This document shows positions 17,925 to 26,557 of a stretch of DNA of 64,000 nucleotides, in pieces (position 1 is the stretch's first letter; the number at the start of each line of letters is the position of its first letter). Location: NCBI GenBank assembly GCA_016184125.1, contig JACPDG010000052.1, positions 1 through 64,000 on the forward strand, written 5' to 3'. A program made the position numbers and the translations under genes. The notes beneath the pieces were generated by a model. That model did no database searches. It saw only the letters and a list, made by a program, of their open reading frames with translations, and was not told the DNA's origin. The stretch comes from Candidatus Rokuibacteriota bacterium. GTDB lineage: Bacteria > Methylomirabilota > Methylomirabilia > Rokubacteriales > CSP1-6.

Positions 17925-18080
17925 TTGCGCCTTGTCGCGACGGTCAAGGCGTTCCGTGCGAAGCCAGCTCAATCTCTCGATCATGACCCGCGCGCTGCTC
18001 GATGCGAACGTCGTCGTCAGCTCGATCCTCAATCCCGACGACACACCCGCCAGCCGCCAAACGCGTCACGGGGTCGCATG
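17925..18080 (+). pseudogene. toxin-antitoxin remnant (antitoxin end plus PIN toxin start)
   Basis: The first part encodes VATVKAFRAKPA, nearly the end of the antitoxin at 18645-18932. It is followed by TRALLDANVVVSSILNPDD, the start of a PIN-domain toxin like that at 18929. The toxin frame is lost after about 30 codons. It is therefore a truncated second copy of the neighbouring toxin-antitoxin pair, about 1 kb away. Confidence 0.65.
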
Positions 18081-18158
18081 ATGTCGTCCCGCGGCGCTAC
18101 GATCACGCCGACCCGTTCGCACAACGAGGCGACCGAACGCGCAGTGAGGAGGCTGACG

Positions 18159-18398
18159 ATGGCGGAGCGAAGCGCTTGGCGTACAGCGGCACAGAAGCGA
18201 TGGCCGAAGGCAGCCTGGGTCACCGGCGATGGCCCCATCGCCGTCGTGGCCCCCTGCCGGGAAACTACCGTGACGCTCTGGAAGACTCGCGGGGAGGCAG
18301 AGAAGGGAAAGGCTCGAATCGATCGTGGCGGGTGCGGAGGGATGTGCAATCCCGCACGCCATCAGATCGTCGAGCTGTCGGGTGCCGACGACGAGTAG
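18159..18398 (+). CDS. small hypothetical protein
   Basis: 79 residues from an ATG preceded by GAGGAGG at good spacing. The protein is basic and Trp-containing, with a RGGCGGMCNPARH segment near the end that puts two Cys beside His. I do not recognise a family. It lies between the two toxin-antitoxin copies on the same strand. The strong ribosome binding site is the main support. Confidence 0.45.
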   Translation: MAERSAWRTAAQKRWPKAAWVTGDGPIAVVAPCRETTVTLWKTRGEAEKGKARIDRGGCGGMCNPARHQIVELSGADDE

Positions 18399-18644
18399 CC
18401 CCGGGACACGCTGAACACCGCTATCGGCTCGACTCACGCTGCTTGACGCGGTGCGGCGTCCGGCCTCGCAATCTCCAGCGCGCGAGCCACGATGTTGCCG
18501 ATTCCATCCCCCCATCCCCCGGTTCCCGGTCGTGGCATGGAGCACGTCACCAGGATCGGTCCGCGGAAGCGACTCCGTCGAAGCTTGACGCCATCTGCCC
18601 AGTTGCTATGGTGAGCGCACTCACGAAAGGGGGGAGATACGAAC
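18399..18644. other. intergenic, unresolved
   Basis: About 245 bp. The minus strand encodes a plausible fragment (GGWGDGIGNIVARALEI) ending near 18434, with no start or known family. The + side just before 18645 carries the GGGGGGAG ribosome site of the antitoxin. Confidence 0.3.
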
Positions 18645-18932
18645 ATGGTTCGACGCATCAACGACCAGCAAGCGAAGAAGCGCCTCGGGCGCCTGCTCGA
18701 GACCGTCTACGCCAAGGATGACCAGTACGTCATCGAACGCGGTGGCCGGCCCGTGGCGGCGGTCGTTCCCGTCTGGCACCTCGAGGAGTGGCGCGCCCGC
18801 CGCGCCCGGTTCTTCGGCATGGTCGCCGACGCGCAGCGGCGCAACCGCCGCACGAAGCCCGCCACGACCGAACGGGAAGTCGCCACGGCGGTCAAGGCGG
18901 TCCGGGCGAAGCCCGCCCGATCTCGACCGTGA
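18645..18932 (+). CDS. Phd/YefM-type antitoxin
   Basis: 95 residues. The N-terminal half (RINDQQAKKRLGRLLETV, then VIERGGRPVAAVVPVWHLEE) matches Phd/YefM antitoxins, which bind their own promoter and neutralise the toxin. A strong GGGGGGAG precedes the ATG. The stop overlaps the GTG start of the PIN-domain gene (GTGA), the usual antitoxin-toxin coupling. The toxin partner is frameshifted, so this antitoxin is probably orphaned. Confidence 0.8.
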   Translation: MVRRINDQQAKKRLGRLLETVYAKDDQYVIERGGRPVAAVVPVWHLEEWRARRARFFGMVADAQRRNRRTKPATTEREVATAVKAVRAKPARSRP

Positions 18933-19357
18933 TCCGCGCGGTGCTCGACGCGAACGTCATCGTCAGCGCGATCCTCATCCCCACGGCACCCCGGCCAGAA
19001 TCCTCGCCGCCTGGCAGGACGAACAGTTCGCCGTCGCGCTGTCCCCAGCCATCCTTCGCGAAGTCCGCCGCGTCCTCGAGGACCCGCGCATCATGCGGCG
19101 TCACGGCTGGACGCCGGAGGAGATCCGCACTCTCGTCGCCGACCTCGCAGCGATCTCGATCCCGGCACCGGGCGAGCTGCGGCTTCATGTCGTCCGGGAA
19201 GATCCGAGCGACAACCGTTATCTCGAATGCGCCGTGGAAGCCGACGTCGACTACCTCGTGACGGGAGGCACGGCTCCGATTGGGCGAGTATCGGAGCATC
19301 CGGATCGTCACGCCTCGCGAGTTCCTTGCGCGACTGCGAGACGAGCCCACCAACTGA
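18929..19357 (+). pseudogene. PIN-domain toxin, frameshifted
   Basis: Starts IRAVLDANVIVSAILIPT with the first catalytic Asp. Near 18987 the reading must shift by one base to continue TPARILAAWQDEQFAVALSP to VEADVDYLVTG with the later acidic residues. A second indel near 19265 is needed to reach RLGEYRSIRIVTPREF and the stop at 19355-19357. Two frameshifts make a working RNase unlikely unless they are sequence errors. The first site looks like one base lost in ACGG(G)CACC. Confidence 0.8.
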
Positions 19358-19366
19358 GGACAACCT

Positions 19367-19417
19367 GACAGGATGTCCGAGCCCGCCCGCCCTGGTCCCA
19401 CGCATTGACTGAAAGTC
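19367..19417. promoter_or_regulatory. paired palindromic activator site
   Basis: GACAGGATGTC (19367-19377) and GACTGAAAGTC (19407-19417) start 40 bp apart; the nearer ends 86 bp before the -24 element. Confidence 0.7.
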
Positions 19418-19502
19418 GGGCGCGTCAGACGGCGTAAGGCCTGAGGCGGCGGGGATCTCCGGTCGCTGCCGGCCGCATCCTCGATCCCGCTGCGCGCGCG
19501 TG

Positions 19503-19518
19503 TGGCGCGCGTGTTGCT
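19503..19518 (+). promoter_or_regulatory. sigma-54 promoter of the UPF0182 gene
   Basis: TGGCGCGCGTGTTGCT: GG and GC 10 nt apart with TTGC. About 112 bp before the ATG at 19630. Confidence 0.65.
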
Positions 19519-19629
19519 GGCCGCACATCCGTCGAAGCCGAGCTGACGAGGGGAGGCTGCTGGGCGATGGCCGAGCTGGAGGGCAGCGCGCGGGCCTTCG
19601 CGGGATGATCGCCGTGTGGAGGAGGTGAG

Positions 19630-22320
19630 ATGAGACTCAAGGAGGAAGCGGGAATGGGTCCATTTTGGCTGATCCTCGCTCTCGCAGCCGTGGCCGTTCT
19701 CACCACGGCCGGCCGGATCGTCGGCCTCTACACCGACTGGCTCTGGTTTCGCGAGGTGCAGTTCACGTCCGTCTTCGTCACCGTGCTCCTGTGGCAGGTC
19801 CTCGTCGGGGTGGTCACCGGCGCCGCGTTCTTCCTGATCCTCTACGGCAACGTGACCCTCGCTTGGCGGCTCCCCCCGCGCGAGGTCCTCGTGGCGGCGG
19901 ACGACGCCCTCGGGCTGCCGAGACCGGAGATGCTGGAGCCCTACCTTCGCCGTCTGGCGTTGCCCTCGAGCGTGGTCCTGGCCCTCATCGCCGGCTGGCT
20001 GGGCACGGACCGCTGGGAGTTGGTCCTGAAGGCTCTGAATCCCACGCCATTCGGCATCCGCGACCCGCTATTCGCGCAGGATGTGGCCTTCTACGTCTTC
20101 GAGCTCCCGCTCTGGAGATCCGTGTACAGCTGGCTGATGGGGGTCCTCATCCTCTCTGGCCTGGCTGCGATCGCCGTGTACTTCTGCGTCCGGGGCATTC
20201 AGGTCTCGCCCGTGGCCGTCTCGATCTCCCGGCGGGCCCGGGCTCACCTCCTCGTCCTGGCGGCGCTGCTGTTCCTCCTGAAGGCCGCCGGATACCGCCT
20301 GGCCATGTTCGACCTGCTCTTCTCGCAGCGGGGCGTGGCCTTCGGCGCCGGCTATTCCGACGTGAACGCTCAACTCCCCGTCCTCAAGGCCCTCGTGGTC
20401 CTCGCCGGCTTGGTCGCCCTGCTGTGCCTGGTCACGATCCGCCTCCGGAGCTGGCGCCCCCTCCTGGGCGGCGTCGCCGCGCTGGCGGGCCTGGCGATCG
20501 TGGGTGGAGCCGCGTACCCGGCTCTGATCCAGCGATATCAGGTGTCGCCGAACGAGATCGTCAAGGAGAAGCCGTACATCGACTTCAACATCCGCTACAC
20601 GCGCCTGGCCTACGGACTGGACAACATCGAGGAGCGGGAGTTCCCGGCGGAGCAAACGCTGACACTTCAGGACCTCCGCAAGAACGACGCGACCATCAAG
20701 AACATCCGTTTATGGGACACCCAACCCCTGCTCGCCACGTACGGCCAGCTCCAGGAGATCCGGACCTATTACAAGTTCACGGACATCGACATCGATCGGT
20801 ACACCATCGACGGGGAGTACCGGCAGGTCACCCTGTCGCCGCGGGAGCTCTCCTCGAAGGACCTGCCGAGCCGGATCTGGATCAACGAGCGGTTGACGTA
20901 CACGCACGGCTACGGCGCCGTCGTGAGTCCGGTCAACCGAGTGACGCGCGAGGGGCTCCCCGAGTTCTGGGTCAAGGACATCCCCCCGGCGGCGTCCACC
21001 GATCTCCGGATCTCCCGGCCGGAGCTTTACTTCAGCGAGGTGGCCAACGACTACGTCTTCGCGAGGACCCGGGCCAAGGAATTCGACTACCCGGAGGGGA
21101 ACCAGAACGTCTACACGACGTATGCAGGAGAGGGTGGGATCCCGCTGGGATCGTTCTGGCGCAAGGCGCTGTTCGCGGCGCGCCTGGGGGACATCAAGCT
21201 CCTCCTCTCCGACGACCTGACGCCCGCCAGCCGCGTGCTGATCTACCGGAACATCCGGGAGCGGGTCCAGCGGATCGCCCCGTTCTTCCGGTACGACGAG
21301 GATCCCTACATGGTGATCTCGGCCGCGGGGCGCGTCGTCTGGCTCCTGGATGGCTACACGGTCTCCGACCGGTTCCCGTACTCGGCGCCGACGCGCGGGC
21401 TCGGCAACTACGTGCGCAACGCCGTCAAGGTGACCGTGGACGCCTACGACGGGACGGTGCGCTTCTACGTCGCGGATCCGGCCGATCCCCTGATCCGCAC
21501 CACCGCCCGGATCTTCCCCGGACTGCTCCGGCCCCTTGACGTCATGCCGGCCGACCTCCGCGCCCACATCCGTTACCCCGAGGGGCTGTTTCGGATCCAG
21601 GCGGGAATGTACGCCGTCTACCACATGCGCGACACCCAGGTCTTCTACAACAAGGAAGACCTCTGGAGCATCCCGATCCGCCCGGTGGACGGGCAGGAGC
21701 GGGCGATGGAACCCTACTACCTCATCTTGCGCCTGCCCGGCGAACCGAAGGAGGAGTTCGTCCTCCTCATCCCGTTCACCCCGAGCAAGAAGGACAACCT
21801 GGCGGCGTGGCTGGCGGCCCGGAGCGACCCGCCCAACTACGGGAAGCTCGTCGTCTACAACTTTCCCAAGCAGAAGCTGGTGTACGGACCCCGGCAGATC
21901 GAGGCCCGGATCGATCAGGACTCGTTCATCTCCCAGCAGCTCTCCCTCTGGAGCCAGCGGGGCTCCCAGGTGATCCGGGGAAACCTCCTCGTCATCCCCA
22001 TCGAGCGCTCCCTGGTATACGTGGAGCCGCTCTACATCGCTGCCGAGAAGGGGCGACTTCCGGAGCTCAAGCGCGTGATCGTCGCCTTCGGAGACCGGAT
22101 CGCGATGGAGGAGACACTGGACGGCGCGATGGCTCGGGTGTTCGGCGGGCAGCCCCCGCCCGCGCCGGCCGCGGTGGCGCCGGGGCGCCCGGCGGGGGCC
22201 GAGGCCTCGGTGAAGACCCTGGTGGATTCCGCGGCTTCCGCCCTCGCGCGCGCCAGCGAAGAGCTGCGCCGCCTGGGCGAACTGTTGCAGCGACTGCGCG
22301 AAGCGGGCGGGCGCAACTAG
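19630..22320 (+). CDS. UPF0182 (COG1615) large membrane protein
   Basis: 896 residues. About seven membrane helices fill the first 300 residues (for example GPFWLILALAAVAVLTT and LLVLAALLFLLKAAGY). The large extracytoplasmic domain starts near YQVSPNEIVKEKPYI and holds typical UPF0182 text such as NIRLWDTQPLLATYGQLQ and YTHGYGAVVSPVNRV. The family is widespread but has no established function. A GAGGAGGTGAG precedes the ATG. It stands alone with its own sigma-54 promoter and paired activator sites, which places it in the envelope-stress regulon of this window. Confidence 0.9.
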   Translation: MRLKEEAGMGPFWLILALAAVAVLTTAGRIVGLYTDWLWFREVQFTSVFVTVLLWQVLVGVVTGAAFFLILYGNVTLAWRLPPREVLVAADDALGLPRPEMLEPYLRRLALPSSVVLALIAGWLGTDRWELVLKALNPTPFGIRDPLFAQDVAFYVFELPLWRSVYSWLMGVLILSGLAAIAVYFCVRGIQVSPVAVSISRRARAHLLVLAALLFLLKAAGYRLAMFDLLFSQRGVAFGAGYSDVNAQLPVLKALVVLAGLVALLCLVTIRLRSWRPLLGGVAALAGLAIVGGAAYPALIQRYQVSPNEIVKEKPYIDFNIRYTRLAYGLDNIEEREFPAEQTLTLQDLRKNDATIKNIRLWDTQPLLATYGQLQEIRTYYKFTDIDIDRYTIDGEYRQVTLSPRELSSKDLPSRIWINERLTYTHGYGAVVSPVNRVTREGLPEFWVKDIPPAASTDLRISRPELYFSEVANDYVFARTRAKEFDYPEGNQNVYTTYAGEGGIPLGSFWRKALFAARLGDIKLLLSDDLTPASRVLIYRNIRERVQRIAPFFRYDEDPYMVISAAGRVVWLLDGYTVSDRFPYSAPTRGLGNYVRNAVKVTVDAYDGTVRFYVADPADPLIRTTARIFPGLLRPLDVMPADLRAHIRYPEGLFRIQAGMYAVYHMRDTQVFYNKEDLWSIPIRPVDGQERAMEPYYLILRLPGEPKEEFVLLIPFTPSKKDNLAAWLAARSDPPNYGKLVVYNFPKQKLVYGPRQIEARIDQDSFISQQLSLWSQRGSQVIRGNLLVIPIERSLVYVEPLYIAAEKGRLPELKRVIVAFGDRIAMEETLDGAMARVFGGQPPPAPAAVAPGRPAGAEASVKTLVDSAASALARASEELRRLGELLQRLREAGGRN

Positions 22321-22334
22321 GCGAGTACGCCACT

Positions 22335-22386
22335 GACCGAATGTCGCGCCAGTCGGCCGGCGTTCGGCCGATTTCGCCGGAATGTC
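22335..22386. promoter_or_regulatory. paired palindromic activator site
   Basis: GACCGAATGTC (22335-22345) and GCCGGAATGTC (22376-22386) start 41 bp apart. The block resembles 372-419 upstream of copA. Confidence 0.65.
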
Positions 22387-22459
22387 GGCCGACCGGCGGC
22401 ACTGGAGCAGCAGCCCGGGAATACCGTCGCCCGTTCCCGGAGTTGTATCGCACCCGTCG

Positions 22460-22475
22460 TGGTCCCGGTCTTGCC
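22460..22475 (+). promoter_or_regulatory. sigma-54 promoter
   Basis: TGGTCCCGGTCTTGCC: correct GG-N10-GC spacing and TTGC, 74 bp after the paired site. Confidence 0.6.
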
Positions 22476-22546
22476 CTCAAGGCGGCTGTGGTTGATCGTC
22501 GTCGCGGAGACGCGCTGGAGGTGAGGGCGCCGGTCGAGGTTTCTCG

Positions 22547-22563
22547 ATACCGGGTACGGGTAT
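22547..22563. promoter_or_regulatory. CsoR-type copper operator
   Basis: ATACCGGGTACGGGTAT, the ATACCC-N5-GGGTAT pattern with one mismatch. It is followed by ATCT and GCGGCGCC, as after copA box 1 at 486, so the leader was duplicated with the gene. Confidence 0.5.
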
Positions 22564-22678
22564 ATCTTCTCGCGGCGCCAGCCAGCGACGCGGTGCAGTT
22601 CTCGCGGGTCGCCTGACCACCGGTCAACCGGTTCACGTTCCAGGGGAACGGCGGCCCGACTGTCAGGAGGACAGGGAC

Positions 22679-22927
22679 ATGGAATGGCTCCAGGCGAACT
22701 GGCTGTGGCTACTGCTGGGACTCGGTGTGGTGTGGTTCCTCCTCCGCGGTGGAGGCTGTGGCATGGGCGGGCACGGATCGCATCGCTCCGGAGACCGGCG
22801 AGACACGATGGGCGACTCCCGCGCTGAGCACGGCGTGCATGACGGCGGGGGCGCACACGACGGACAGCGGCGCGGCGAAGCGATCGCGGCTCCGCGCGAC
22901 CAGCACAGGCATCGGGGATGCTGCTGA
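22679..22927 (+). CDS. small membrane protein with Gly/Cys/His-rich tail, paralogue of 3148-3396
   Basis: 82 residues with the same MEWLQANWLWLLLGLGVVWF helix and GGGCGMGGHGSH motif as the copA-operon copy, ending HRGCC. AGGAGGACAGGGAC precedes the ATG. Upstream it keeps the CsoR box and activator sites of the copA locus, but the ATPase and cupredoxin are absent. Downstream (about 22935-22975) the bases GACACGGTG resemble the ftsH start region at 3415-3425, but the frame stops within seven codons. So this is a truncated duplicate of the copper operon that kept the regulator and the small protein. Confidence 0.78.
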   Translation: MEWLQANWLWLLLGLGVVWFLLRGGGCGMGGHGSHRSGDRRDTMGDSRAEHGVHDGGGAHDGQRRGEAIAAPRDQHRHRGCC

Positions 22928-23043
22928 TCCGAGGAGGAAAAGGCGACACGGTGAGGAAGGCGCAGGGATAAGCCGAGCCCCGAACGCGTCGGCCCTGAAA
23001 CTCGCGGGCTCGCGAGACCGCGAGCTGCACGAGTAGCGCATCA

Positions 23044-23298
23044 TCATCCCTGACGGACGAAGCGACCGGCGTAGAGCACGCCGTGCTTCACCTTCCACGC
23101 GTGCCGGTCGAGTGGGCGCGGAGCCGGCCCAGCCAGCACGCGTCCCTCATGGTCGAAGACGCTCCCGCGGCACGGGCTCGTGAAGGACCCGGAGCCCGGG
23201 TCCCATATCAAGGGGCCACCGACGTAGGGACACAGACCGCCGAAGCGAAGTAGGAGGTCGGGCTCGCAGCCGATCACGTACGCGAGGATCGGGTACAT
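23044..23298 (-). pseudogene. Rieske-type protein C-terminal fragment with lost cluster ligands
   Basis: 84 residues resembling the end of the intact Rieske protein at 29471-30031 (GRVLAGPAPRPLDR, KHGVLYAGR). The cluster motifs are damaged: the first box reads GLCPYVGGP where C-x-H-x-G-C is expected, and the second SPCRGSVFD where PCHGS is expected. Both His ligands are replaced and the N-terminal anchor is missing. It cannot hold a 2Fe-2S Rieske cluster. It lies 16 bp after the molybdopterin gene end, so it was probably the last gene of that operon. Confidence 0.7.
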
Positions 23299-23314
23299 GC
23301 GGGCTCGACGGGCC

Positions 23315-24798
23315 TCACACTTTCAGCAGGCGTACACGCGTGTCGTAGAACACGGCGCTCGCGCCGACCGGGTCCGACAGGCAGGTATTCGGCAGGACCG
23401 GGTCGGTGCGCATCGCGGCGTTCGCGTGCAGGCCCTTGCCCCGCCGCGGGTCGCCCCTCACGGTCCGTCCGTCGATCACCACGTCCTGGCTCCCGTAGGC
23501 CCAGTGGCCGTGCCCGAGCGAGAAGCTGACGACGCCCGGCCGGATGCCTTCCACGAGCTTGAGGGTCCCGACCATCGGCTTCTTCCGGCCGTTCCTTAGG
23601 TCCCATACGCCCTCGGGATTCGTCGCGGAGACGACCTTCACGCGATCCCCCGCCTTCAGCCCGAGACGCTTCGCATCCTGGGCGCTCAGCAGGAACTCGC
23701 CCTCGGGCAGGATGTCGAGGAGCCAGTAGTTGCTGCTTGAGCCGGCCCTCCGCGACGCCCCGCGTGATGCGCTGCGCGCGCAGCGTCGGCCCCTGGCTCG
23801 CCTCGAAGGGGTTCACGCCGACGAAGACGATGAACTCGGCGGACTGCTGATCGGCCTGCCAGAAGAACTTCCGGCCTCCGGTCCACTTGCCGTCGCGGTA
23901 CTGCTCGCTCATCGCCTTGCCGGTGAAGTAGAGCGAGCCCTGGCAGACCGTGGTGTGGCCGTGCGCGTTGCGCGAACCGAAGGCGTCGACGGTGAGGCGG
24001 CGGATCAGGTCGCCGCGCCCGCCCTTGAGACGTCCCCACAGGAAGAGGAGCTGGTTGTTGCGTGGGCCCAGGTCGGGATGGTCGGGGTCGATGAGGAACC
24101 CGAGGTGCGCCGCGTGCTTCACCTTGAAGGCGTCCACCGCCTGCTTCCGCTCCGCCGCCGTCCTCGTTGCCTGGGTCGCCTTCACGTCGTCGGCGAGCAC
24201 CTTCGCCAGCTTCGAGTCGCGGAGGGCCCAGATGTCCTTGAGTCCGTCAACCTTGCGGTCCCCCTCGCCGGGCACGTGGCGGAAGAGGAGGCCGCCCTCC
24301 ACGATCTCGGTGATCGCCTGGTCGAACGGGATGGCGAGCCAGCGGTTCTCGCGGCGCTTGCCCGCGCGCTTGAGGACCTTGACGACGCGGTACGGGTCGT
24401 ACGCCATCTGCACGCCCGCCTGGCCTTTGGGGCACAGGCGTGCGTCGACCGCGGCCGTCTCGAACGGCGAGGTCCGGTACGGCACGTGCGGGTCCAGGTT
24501 CCAGGGGCTGAACGGGTTGCCGTCGAGCTTCACGACGACACCGTCGCGGAGCTTCGCCTTCATGCCGCACTGCGTGTTGCACTGCTGGCAGACGGTGTAG
24601 AGGACGTTCTCCGGGGCGGCGAGGTCCCAGGTGCCGGGAGGAAGCTCGCCGGCCTCGGCGGCCCGCACGCGCCAGGCCAGCTCGAGCCGCTTGCGCTGAC
24701 TCGCCGCGAGGGCGGCGGCCTCCGAGGAGGGCGCCGGCACCGAGCGCCTGGCGTCGAGTGATCGTGCGCTGCTTCGTGTCGTGACGATGCTCAGCCAT
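23315..24798 (-). pseudogene. molybdopterin oxidoreductase catalytic subunit, frameshifted and internally deleted
   Basis: ATG 24798 opens a Tat signal (TITRRQALGAGALLGG). Near 24720 the reading must shift one frame to continue AAALAASQRKRLEL, then the 4Fe-4S motif CQQCNTQCGMKAK and CPKGQAGVQMAYDPYR of the N-terminal molybdopterin domain. Near 23740, after [15 protein letters not shown], the text jumps to the C-terminal dinucleotide-binding domain ([16 protein letters not shown] to the stop at 23315) in another frame. About half of a normal enzyme of around 900-1000 residues is missing. The ferredoxin and cytochrome neighbours suggest a periplasmic respiratory oxidoreductase; the substrate is unknown. 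Confidence 0.85.
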
Positions 24799-24811
24799 GG
24801 CGTCCGCTCCC

Positions 24812-25680
24812 TCACGCGTGGAAGCCGGCGATGAACGCCGGGTCGTCGGTCAGGTAGTACACGCGCGGCTCCGTGCCCCGGTTCTCGCGAATCCGGAGGA
24901 CGTGGCGCGGGTTCTTCGCGAGCAGCTCGCTCACCAGGCTCCGGCCGTCGCCGCGGTCACCGAAGTAGAGCGCGCGGCCGATGCACGTCGTCACGCACAC
25001 GGGCAGCAGGCCCGCTTCGAGCCGATGCAGGCAGAAGTGGCACTTCCGGGCCCCGCCCGCCGGCGCCTCGTTCGGCCGGCCGGGCGTCCTGATCCAGTGA
25101 CGGCCCCAGTCGTGGCTGGGGGCGGCCTCGTAGGGCTGAAACGCGGGGCTGTCCTGCGTGAAGAACCGGCCGTCGTCGTAGTAGATGGCGCGGTACGGGC
25201 ACGCACGCGCAGCGGCATCGAAGGCGGCGCGACCGCGGAACTTTCCGTAGTCGATGGCGACGATGCCGTCCGGCCGCTTGGCCATCGCGCCCGGTGCCAT
25301 GGCATTCGCCGCCGGGACGCACGGCGGACGGTCGCACTGCATGCACTGGGTCGGCATCGGGTAGCGTTTCACGTCGGGGTAGCTGCCGTACTCGATCTCG
25401 GGGACGCTCCGGTAGGTCACGCCGGGCGGCAGCACGTTCTCGGCGACGCAGGCGACCACGCACGCCTGGCACCCCACGCACTTCCGGCCGTCGATGACCA
25501 TGATCCAGTTGCGCTCGGCCACTGGTTTCGCGAGCGCCCGACGGAGCTCTACCTGCATGCGCAGGATCTCGTCAGAGGCGCTGTCGACGGCCGGGAGGGG
25601 TGGCATGGCGGCCCGCTCGCCTGGCGGCGCAGCTTCCGCCGACGCCGGGGAGGGACCGAGCAGCGCCGTTCCCACCGCTG
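24812..25680 (-). CDS. 4Fe-4S ferredoxin-type electron-transfer subunit, main part (5' end displaced by an inversion)
   Basis: The remaining 289 codons carry four cluster motifs: CVGCQACVVAC, CMQCDRPPCVPAA, an imperfect third site around ACPYRAIYY, and CHFCLHRLEAG with a late CVTTC. This is the DmsB/NrfC family layout, the electron-transfer partner of the molybdopterin subunit just downstream. The frame opens at 25680 inside a signal peptide hydrophobic core (AAVGTALLGPSPASA) without a start codon. Its first 34 codons lie on the other strand at 26455-26557. Joining them gives 324 codons with a complete Tat signal. Confidence 0.85.
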
Positions 25681-26367
25681 CACATGCGCCAGCAGATCCC
25701 GTGGGTGAGGGTGAAGGACACGCAAGGGCGAGTCACGGAGTACGTGGCGAAGGACGCCACGCTCACCCCCGAGCAGATCGCCCGGGCGGCGAAGCGGCGG
25801 ATGGACTGCATGGACTGTCACAACCGGCCGAGCCACGTCTTCCAGCCCCCCGACCGGGCCTTGGACGACGCACTGCTGGCCCGTCGCATCGATCCCTCGC
25901 TTCCCTTCATCAAGGCGCGGGCCGTGGACGTGCTGTCCAAGCAATACCCGTCGACGGCGGCAGCGCGGGAGGGAATCGCGACGGAACTGGACCGGTTCTA
26001 CCTCTCCGAGTACCCGGCGCTCTACTCGCGAACGCTCGAGGCCGTCAAGGCGGCGATCACCGAGGTCCAGCGTCTGTACGAGTCGAACATCTTCCCCGAG
26101 ATGAAGGTCGACTGGCGGACGCACCCGAACAACATCGGCCACTTCTACTACGCCGGCTGCTTTCGCTGCCACGACGGCCAGCACGTGAGCAGCGAGGGAA
26201 AGGTCATCCGCAAGGACTGCGAGATCTGCCACACGTTCGTGGGACAGGAGGAAGGAGCACGGCCCATGGTGGAGATCACCGGGCCCCCGTTCCGCCACCC
26301 GGTCGACATCGGCGACCTCGCGGCGGTGACGTGCAGCGACTGCCACACGGGCGGCCCCGGGCCGTGA
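25681..26367 (+). pseudogene. multiheme cytochrome c, C-terminal part on inverted segment
   Basis: 229 codons without a start, beginning HMRQQIPWVRVKD. They include four heme-binding motifs: CMDCH, CFRCH, CEICH and CSDCH. The text continues that of the N-terminal part at 26558-27394 without gap or overlap once the segment is reversed. Expressed as it stands it would lack a signal peptide and membrane anchor. Confidence 0.85.
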
Positions 26368-26454
26368 CGAAGTCTGGCACCGACCTTGCCGCTCCCCAGA
26401 GTCTGCGGCGCATCGCGGCGCAATCCTCGCGCCGCTCGGACAGGAGATACTCCG

Positions 26455-26557
26455 ATGACAGACAGCCTTCGCGACGAGCCCAACATCCTGGCTGATCGGT
26501 CTGACGGCGAGCCACCGGTCGCCACGATCAGCCGGCGAGAGCTGTTCGAGCTCGGTG
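26455..26557 (+). pseudogene. Tat signal N-terminus of the ferredoxin on inverted segment
   Basis: ATG with AGGAG eight bases upstream. It encodes 34 residues ending [13 protein letters not shown], the twin-arginine part of a Tat signal. The reading then breaks at 26557. Joined to 25680 on the other strand it reads ELGAAVGTALLGPSPASA, a normal Tat signal end. Confidence 0.85.

Larger units (their letters stand above)
25681..26557. other. 877-bp inverted segment splitting two genes
   Basis: Reversing exactly 25681-26557 restores two reading frames at once. One is the multiheme cytochrome (26558-27394 minus joined to 25681-26367). The other is the ferredoxin (26455-26557 joined to 24812-25680). 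Codon sums are 508 and 324, both whole. The ends share only CAC...GTG as an inverted repeat. It could be a natural inversion, a phase switch, or an assembly error. Confidence 0.85.
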
